A stretch of 64,000 nt of DNA from NCBI RefSeq assembly GCF_021391395.1, contig NZ_CP090059.1, forward strand, positions 1,287,001 through 1,351,000. Direction: 5' to 3'. Origin of the DNA: Sphingomonas cannabina. Its GTDB lineage: Bacteria; Pseudomonadota; Alphaproteobacteria; Sphingomonadales; Sphingomonadaceae. A program made the translations under genes and the position numbers. Shown here one piece after another: positions 62,739 through 64,000 of this stretch. Each line of letters opens with the position of its first letter. Position 1 is the stretch's first letter. The notes beneath the pieces are model-generated. The model saw only the letters and a program-made list of their open reading frames with translations. It made no database searches and was not told the DNA's origin.

Positions 62739-64000
62739 TCAGTTGGGAACGCCGCGCAGATGGTTCAATGGATGGAAGGCGCGGGCATTGGGCGTCCAGG
62801 CGCGCAGCCGCTCCGCGACCAGCGACCAACGCAGCGGCTGGGCGAGCGGAATGAAGGCGACATCGGCGGCAAGCGCCGCATCGGCCTCCGCCAGCCGATC
62901 GGCCCGCGCGCGCAGCGTCGGCGCGTCGCGCGCGGCCTCGATCAGCCTCGCCGCGTCCCCGCCGCACGGCTGGCAGGCGGTGCGCAGATACCAGCGCGCG
63001 CTGTCGTAGGGCGCGACCGCGTCGACGAGCCGCAGGTCCGCCGCATCGCGCATCCCGACCCGCACGGCGCCGATGCCGATCTGTCCCAGCGACGCCGCCA
63101 GCCTCCCGTAGAGCAAAGTGCCGCCGGACCCGGCCGGAAGCGCGATGCGGAGCATGACCGGCCCGTGCACCTGCTTGTAGAGCGCCACCCGCGCCTGAGC
63201 CGTCGCCAGCCGGTCCTGAGGCGCCACGCTCGCCCAGCCGGGCACCGTGGGCGGTGCGGCCGAATCGAGCTGGGCCGGCAGCACCGTCTCGGCCGCCGGC
63301 CAATTCTCCCGGAACGCGGCCGTCACCGCCGCCCGGTCGATCGCCATCGCCAGCGCACCCCGACCCAGCGGATCGGCGAGGAAGCCGTTGCGGTTCGCCA
63401 CCGCCAGCCCGAACAGGCCGTTCGGGGCGTCGACGCGCAGGTTGATCGGCTCGATCGGCGCCTGGGCCAGGATCGGCCAGTCGGCGATGGTGCCGCCTTC
63501 GACCAGATCGATCTGCTTGCCCGCGAACCGCGCGATCGCCAGCGCCGCCCGCTCGCCGCGCAGCCGCACGAACTCCTCCGGCTTGGGCTCCTCGGGTTCG
63601 TCGTCGGGGCTGCGCACCGGATCGAATGCGGGGCGGAGCAGGATGCCCGGCCCTCGGTCGCGCTCGATGCGGAACGGCCCGCTGCCGCCCCGGCGGGCGA
63701 GGATCGCGAGCTCCGGCTGCGCGAAGAGCTTGAGGATGTCCGGCCGCGGCCGCGACAGCCGGACCTCGATCACCTGCGGCGTCATCGCGACGATCTCGTC
63801 GATCGCGCTGAGATAGGGGAGGAGGGGATTGCGGCTGCCGCGCGCGATCGCGCGGCGCAGGATCGTCACGACGTCGTCGGCGGTGATGGTCTCCCCATCG
63901 GGCCATTCGGCGTCGCGCAGGCGGAAGATCACGCTCTTGCCGTCGTCGATCACGATCCAGCGCTCGGCGAGCCCCGGCTCGATGCCGCCTGCGGCGTCGA
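62739..64000 (-). CDS. Extracellular solute-binding protein, family 5 (partial)
   Basis: C-terminal 420 residues of an ABC-type peptide/solute-binding protein of the SBP family 5 (DppA/OppA-like); the N-terminus lies beyond the right edge of the window. Visible motifs are GIEPGLAERWIVIDDGKSVI and FRLRDAEWPDGETITADDVV, the entry to the family's first lobe, and ALAMAIDRAAVTAAF in the second. Periplasmic by family. It ends just before the DUF4112 gene. The rest of the transporter is not in view. Confidence 0.88.
   Translation of the reverse strand, partial: DAAGGIEPGLAERWIVIDDGKSVIFRLRDAEWPDGETITADDVVTILRRAIARGSRNPLLPYLSAIDEIVAMTPQVIEVRLSRPRPDILKLFAQPELAILARRGGSGPFRIERDRGPGILLRPAFDPVRSPDDEPEEPKPEEFVRLRGERAALAIARFAGKQIDLVEGGTIADWPILAQAPIEPINLRVDAPNGLFGLAVANRNGFLADPLGRGALAMAIDRAAVTAAFRENWPAAETVLPAQLDSAAPPTVPGWASVAPQDRLATAQARVALYKQVHGPVMLRIALPAGSGGTLLYGRLAASLGQIGIGAVRVGMRDAADLRLVDAVAPYDSARWYLRTACQPCGGDAARLIEAARDAPTLRARADRLAEADAALAADVAFIPLAQPLRWSLVAERLRAWTPNARAFHPLNHLRGVPN

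Overview
The window looks like chromosomal DNA of a Sphingomonas-type alphaproteobacterium. This is inferred from very GC-rich coding, two large TonB-dependent receptors of sphingomonad style, a split MetH, the F-ATPase inhibitor zeta subunit, DUF2853 and DUF4112 proteins, and abundant GC-rich intergenic inverted repeats. No rRNA, tRNA, CRISPR array, insertion sequence or prophage was seen. Genes are dense and many neighbours overlap by ATGA or TGATG, so most runs are probably operons.

Region 1 (1-10909) is the most interesting part. A divergent XRE-cupin regulator faces two collinear transcription units: a serine hydrolase with a membrane tail and an enolase-superfamily racemase (DgcA-like), then a TonB receptor, a DUF1611 protein (DgcN-like), an APC-type permease, a second serine hydrolase and a lipoprotein M19 dipeptidase. 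DgcN and DgcA are known to convert D-glutamate to N-acetyl-L-glutamate, so the cluster reads as outer-membrane uptake, hydrolysis and catabolism of D-amino-acid-containing peptides, possibly peptidoglycan fragments. The same composite sequence element precedes both units at almost the same distance from the start codon, which suggests one regulon. A low-GC orphan gene (10972-11355) follows.

Region 2 (11515-22890) is a minus-strand polysaccharide cluster: a LamG-containing 1268-residue protein, a DUF885 peptidase, a TonB receptor, a family-10-type pectate lyase and a small cupin. A LysR gene lies upstream on the same strand, and an ACCGGT-centred operator-like dyad sits before the first gene.

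Region 3 (22984-35262) holds a duplicated-domain secreted protein, a WYL regulator/GFA pair, an aldo-keto reductase with two small lipoproteins, the methionine-cycle operon (ArsR-methyltransferase fusion, metF, split metH) behind a perfect 20-bp palindrome, and an NmrA-type reductase with its HxlR regulator. Five long GC-rich inverted repeats punctuate this stretch.

Region 4 (35482-46411) carries an MHS-family transporter, alanine racemase, a ThDP enzyme, a CoA-transferase whose two subunit genes are separated by a HAD phosphatase, a SulP transporter, a ferritin-like protein, an epimerase and a cupin. Region 5 (46472-51913) contains leuC, a 37-codon gene, leuD, a quinone oxidoreductase, the ATPase inhibitor, BolA, a monothiol glutaredoxin and a glycosyltransferase.

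Region 6 (52254-64000) contains a BlaI/M56 signalling pair, an MBL hydrolase, DUF4230, nadA, a DUF2853-OmpA fusion, PPK2, nadC, RNase T2, DUF4112 and the C-terminal part of a solute-binding protein cut by the window edge. All functions are assigned from motifs and remembered family features, not from database searches.
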